Positions 6,385-7,709 of a DNA stretch of 7,709 nt are shown piece after piece. Source of the stretch: Blastocatellia bacterium (GTDB lineage: Bacteria; Acidobacteriota; Blastocatellia; Pyrinomonadales; Pyrinomonadaceae); NCBI GenBank assembly GCA_003487805.1, contig DNNE01000135.1:1023-8731 (forward strand), written 5' to 3'. Position numbers and translations under genes: made by a program. Numbering within the stretch: position 1 is the stretch's first letter; each line of letters starts with the position of its first letter. The notes beneath the pieces were generated by a model. It searched no databases, had not been told where the DNA came from, and saw only the letters and a program-made list of their open reading frames with translations.

Positions 6385-6412
6385 TTGACGCGCCCACCGA
6401 ATAAGATAGAAT
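6385..6412 (+). promoter_or_regulatory. Sigma-70-type promoter candidate for a short RNA
   Basis: TTGACG (6385-6390) and TAGAAT (6407-6412) are separated by 16 nt, each one base off the consensus TTGACA and TATAAT. Transcription would begin near 6417-6420. The intrinsic terminator at 6477-6514 lies about 60 nt further on, with no plausible gene between. Confidence 0.5.
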
Positions 6413-6416
6413 CAGG

Positions 6417-6514
6417 ACAACTAGGGCGTGGCTGAATGTCTCGCCCCCGGCACGCCTAAATGGTTGTGCTTAGGAGAGCGGCGACGGGGTGAGGACGTCG
6501 CCGCTTTCGTTTTT
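6417..6514 (+). ncRNA. Candidate structured small RNA of unknown family
   Basis: A near-consensus promoter and a strong intrinsic terminator bracket about 95 nt. Inside, GGGCG (6424-6428) can pair with CGCCC (6442-6446), and CCTAA (6455-6459) with TTAGG (6470-6474). The loop of the second hairpin contains GTTGT, complementary to ACAAC at the likely 5' end (6417-6421), so a pseudoknot is possible if transcription starts at or before 6417. A GTG frame at 6428 runs 52 codons straight through the terminator and has no ribosome binding site, so I do not call it. I do not recognise a known riboswitch or RNA class. No gene follows directly on this strand, which argues for a free sRNA over a leader. 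Confidence 0.4.
6477..6514 (+). terminator. Intrinsic (rho-independent) terminator
   Basis: AGCGGCGACG (6477-6486) and CGTCGCCGCT (6496-6505) form a perfect 10-bp GC-rich stem with a 9-nt loop, followed directly by TTCGTTTTT (6506-6514). It works for + strand transcription; the minus strand has no matching T-run. It is the strongest terminator-like structure in the window. Confidence 0.85.
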
Positions 6515-6582
6515 AAGGTGATACTAACACCGCCAATCGAACTATTATGGATCGGATTTGACGCGTATTTAGGAGTTGGCCC

Positions 6583-6830
6583 TTAGTGATCAAGCGGACT
6601 TCTCACTCCTCTGCCACCCTTGTTCAAGACATGCGTATAGATCATTGTGGTACGGACATCCTTGTGTCCCAACAATTCCTGCAATTCCTGCACTGCCCGG
6701 ATGTCATAGCCATCCTCCAATAAGTGGGTAGCAAAACTGTGCCTGAAGGTGTGGCAGCTTCCTGGCTTTACGACTCCGCTGACGTAATGGCCCGTTTCAC
6801 TGCGGTCTGGACGGCATTGTCTGGCGCGGT
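6583..6830 (-). pseudogene. intI: Integron integrase (tyrosine recombinase) gene, decayed 3' remnant
   Basis: The last ~55 codons encode KPGSCHTFRHSFATHLLEDGYDIR, then LLGHKDVRTTMIYTHVLNKGGRGVRSPLD, the hallmark C-terminus of integron integrases. It includes the HxxR motif, the LLGH histidine and the tyrosine of MIYTHV. Upstream, the similarity (DNAVQTAVKRAITSA) continues in another frame and meets the C-terminal frame near 6777-6783, consistent with loss of one base. A 9-bp tandem duplication (6673-6690) inserts an extra QEL, giving VQELQELLGH, and a 10-bp tandem duplication lies at 6820-6839. The N-terminal DNA-binding domain and the first catalytic arginine are missing, roughly 240-250 of about 320 residues by family comparison. 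The fragment points away from the cassette array, the normal integron arrangement. It cannot make an active recombinase. Confidence 0.85.
6673..6690. repeat. 9-bp tandem duplication in the integrase remnant
   Basis: CAATTCCTG occurs twice in a row (6673-6681 and 6682-6690). It keeps the frame but adds three residues next to the conserved LLGH motif, where family members read VQELLGH. Confidence 0.85.
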
Positions 6831-6839
6831 CTGGCGCGG
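6820..6839. repeat. 10-bp tandem duplication at the broken 5' end of the integrase remnant
   Basis: TCTGGCGCGG occurs twice in direct succession (6820-6829 and 6830-6839). Its 10-bp length shifts the frame, and recognisable integrase similarity ends about here. Confidence 0.75.
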
Positions 6840-6867
6840 GCGTCAATTTGGGAGACCAGCGGGAGGC

Positions 6868-6890
6868 ATGCGGGGTATAATACGCCGCAT
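6868..6890. promoter_or_regulatory. 23-bp palindrome containing a TATAAT box, between integrase remnant and cassette array
   Basis: ATGCGG, GTAT, ATAC and CCGCAT pair symmetrically around a central A, with one mismatched pair. TATAAT (6876-6881) sits at its centre, 37 nt before the start of the recombination core and 92 nt before the VOC start codon. It could be the -10 box of a cassette promoter or an operator overlapping one. No good -35 hexamer is seen at 16-18 nt spacing, so promoter function is uncertain. Confidence 0.4.
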
Positions 6891-6926
6891 AGCGGACTTA
6901 GGCCACACCGGGTGGTCTCATACGTA

Positions 6927-6933
6927 GTTGGGC
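6927..6933 (+). other. Integron recombination core site (attI-type or upstream attC end), GTTGGGC
   Basis: GTTGGGC fits the integron core consensus GTTRRRY. Its last six bases belong to the first cassette, and they are the exact reverse complement of the R'' core GCCCAAC of that cassette's own attC (7394-7400), as expected after insertion between G and TT. The flank to the left (about 6891-6926) is therefore the attI side, or the end of a lost cassette. It could not be assigned further because attI sites are poorly conserved. Confidence 0.7.
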
Positions 6934-7494
6934 GGCTAAAGGCATTAGCATTTCTACTGAACGGAGGCAACGATGGCGAGAATTACCGGGATCGGTGGGG
7001 TCTTTTTCAAAAGCAGAAATGACCGTGCCGCGCTTGCGGCTTGGTATCAGGAGCACCTGGGCATTCCACTCGAGAGCTTTGGCGGTGCCGTCCTGAGATG
7101 GCCGGACGACAAGGCCGAGGATAAGGGGCTCACCGTGTGGCACATCGCAGAAAAAGAGAGCCAGTGGTTCAGCCCCAGTGACTCATCTTTTATGATCAAC
7201 TATAGGGTTGACAATCTTGACGAGATGATCGCGCAGCTAAGCGCGGGCGGGGTCGAAGTCGTCGGCGGCCCCGAATCGCATGAAAACGGGAGGTTCGCGT
7301 GGATCATGGATCCGGAGGGGAATAAGGTCGAGCTGTGGGAGCCGATGATTTGGGATGAAAAGAATAAGAGCGCCTGAAGTTCTTGGACGGGCCGCCCAAC
7401 AATTCGTTGGATCGGAGCGCGGGCGCTTCGTTCTTTAAGTTGTGATTTGCTTTGATGGTTGGGTGCTGCTCGCCGCGCCCGGTCAACTCAGACG
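6928..7494 (+). mobile_element. Integron gene cassette 1 (VOC-family gene plus attC)
   Basis: This 567-bp unit is bounded by the cut points after G6927 and G7494. It holds one gene, starting 45 nt inside, and a 3' attC site. The compact single-gene layout, + orientation away from the integrase remnant, and the exact match between cassette start and R'' core are diagnostic of an integron cassette. Confidence 0.8.
6973..7377 (+). CDS. VOC-superfamily (glyoxalase/bleomycin-resistance/dioxygenase fold) cassette protein
   Basis: This 134-residue cytoplasmic protein starts at ATG 6973 with GGAGG (6963-6967) 5 nt upstream. It shows the paired beta-alpha-beta modules of the VOC fold. The first module runs from ITGIGGVFFKS and AAWYQEHLGIPLE to VWHIAE; the second from FMINYRVDNLDEMIAQLSAGGVEVV to FAWIMDPEGNKVELWEP. 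E in KVELWEP is the usual metal ligand of the second module, but the histidine normally found in the first strand is absent (GIGGVFFK), so metal-dependent catalysis is uncertain. The PESHENGRFAWIMDPEGNKVELWEP region is typical of a widespread, largely uncharacterised VOC subfamily. VOC proteins are known cassette cargo in environmental integrons; roles range from antibiotic binding to lactone or aldehyde chemistry, and none can be chosen here. Expression probably depends on a promoter to the left. Confidence 0.92.
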   Translation: MARITGIGGVFFKSRNDRAALAAWYQEHLGIPLESFGGAVLRWPDDKAEDKGLTVWHIAEKESQWFSPSDSSFMINYRVDNLDEMIAQLSAGGVEVVGGPESHENGRFAWIMDPEGNKVELWEPMIWDEKNKSA

Positions 7495-7500
7495 TTATCC
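7394..7500 (+). other. attC recombination site of cassette 1
   Basis: R'' is GCCCAAC (7394-7400) and the right-hand core is GTTATCC (7494-7500), whose last six bases come from the next cassette. Between them the site folds on itself: GTTG (7406-7409) pairs with CAAC (7484-7487) and GCGCGG (7417-7422) with CCGCGC (7473-7478). The spacers next to the cores are 5 and 6 nt, leaving the one-base asymmetry typical of attC. The 107-nt length is within the usual range. Confidence 0.83.
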
Positions 7501-7545
7501 CGCTTCGCTTTCTGAAAACCGTTAAGCAGCGCGAGACTTGTCCGC

Positions 7546-7709
7546 ATGGTGCGCGCGCGCGGCTTCTTCGTAGTTCACTCGCGTGGTGGTCAGCGAACGC
7601 CGCGCGCTCCCGTTCCTGGTTACAGAAAATCCATTGCGCGTCACAATCGAGGGCGGAATAACAAATCGTTGGACGCGAGCGGAACCAGCGGGCTTGTCAT
7701 CGACAACTT
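7546..7709 (+). CDS. Possible small cassette ORF, runs off window end
   Basis: A frame from ATG 7546 stays open for at least 54 codons to the window edge, reading MVRARGFFVVHSRGG and then through the attC. It is very rich in Arg, Gly and Ser, matches nothing I recognise, and has no clear ribosome binding site. The opposite strand is also open here without an ATG, so neither frame is convincing. GC-rich alternating sequence (GCGCGCGC near 7550) can keep frames open by chance. Confidence 0.2.
   Translation, partial: MVRARGFFVVHSRGGQRTPRAPVPGYRKSIARHNRGRNNKSLDASGTSGLVIDN
7656..7709 (+). other. attC site of cassette 2, left part only
   Basis: GAATAAC (7656-7662) is followed by 5 nt and GTTG (7668-7671), the same layout as attC 1 (GCCCAAC, 5 nt, GTTG). 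The bases after this (GACGCGAGCGG) resemble a left attC arm. The complementary right arm lies beyond the window. Confidence 0.65.

Larger units (their letters stand above)
7495..7709 (+). mobile_element. Integron gene cassette 2 (incomplete at window end)
   Basis: It begins with TTATCC at 7495. The expected matching core for its own attC is GGATAAC, and GAATAAC occurs at 7656-7662, one mismatch away. About 160 nt lie between the cassette start and that attC, too short for most known cassette genes. The only frames seen run into the attC. Confidence 0.65.

Noticed and set aside
6428..6586. 52-codon frame from GTG 6428 through the terminator
   Set aside because: It has no ribosome binding site, its residues are not family-like, and it would be cut by the intrinsic terminator at 6477-6514.
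6724..6927. + strand 67-codon frame opposite the integrase remnant
   Set aside because: It is the complement of recognisable integrase sequence and of the palindrome region, with no domain of its own.

Overview
The window looks like soil- or sediment-type bacterial chromosome. It has moderately high GC, ATG/TTG starts, and several families of palindromic repeats between genes. The repeat types (a CTCTCCC..GGGAGAG family, ATTGCCG-type repeats, and TCATTT/TTTCCATTT-type repeats) together with the gene set suggest Acidobacteriota (Blastocatellia-like) or a similar soil lineage. That placement is an inference from general knowledge and no search was run.

Positions 1-5069 hold a run of five + strand genes that fits non-phosphorylative L-fucose catabolism. 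They are the 3' part of a GH29 alpha-L-fucosidase, an L-fuconolactonase-type amidohydrolase, an extended SDR (NAD-dependent epimerase/dehydratase family), a zinc-dependent MDR dehydrogenase, and a LutA/YkgE-type iron-sulfur protein. A likely route is: fucosidase releases L-fucose, a dehydrogenase oxidises it to the lactone, the lactonase opens the lactone to fuconate, later steps (the dehydratase and diketo-acid hydrolase are not in the window) give pyruvate and L-lactate, and LutA belongs to the complex that oxidises L-lactate. Three of the four junctions between these genes, plus the stretch after lutA, contain a long inverted-repeat element (arms 26-32 nt). In three cases the element, or a related hairpin, supplies the start codon region or ribosome binding site of the next gene.

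Positions 5070-6582 are mostly non-coding. They contain the fourth inverted repeat, a weaker hairpin, one stand-alone response-regulator receiver gene on the minus strand (5513-5896), and a compact promoter-to-terminator unit with no convincing ORF (6385-6514), which is a candidate small RNA.

Positions 6583-7709 are an integron remnant. A decayed 3' end of an integron integrase gene (minus strand) has a frameshift, two short tandem duplications and no N-terminal domain. Beyond it lie a recombination core site (GTTGGGC), a complete gene cassette carrying a VOC/glyoxalase-superfamily gene and ending in an attC site, and then a second cassette whose attC runs off the window. Each cassette's first bases match its own attC core: exactly for cassette 1, and with one mismatch for cassette 2. 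This supports the boundaries independently of the gene content.
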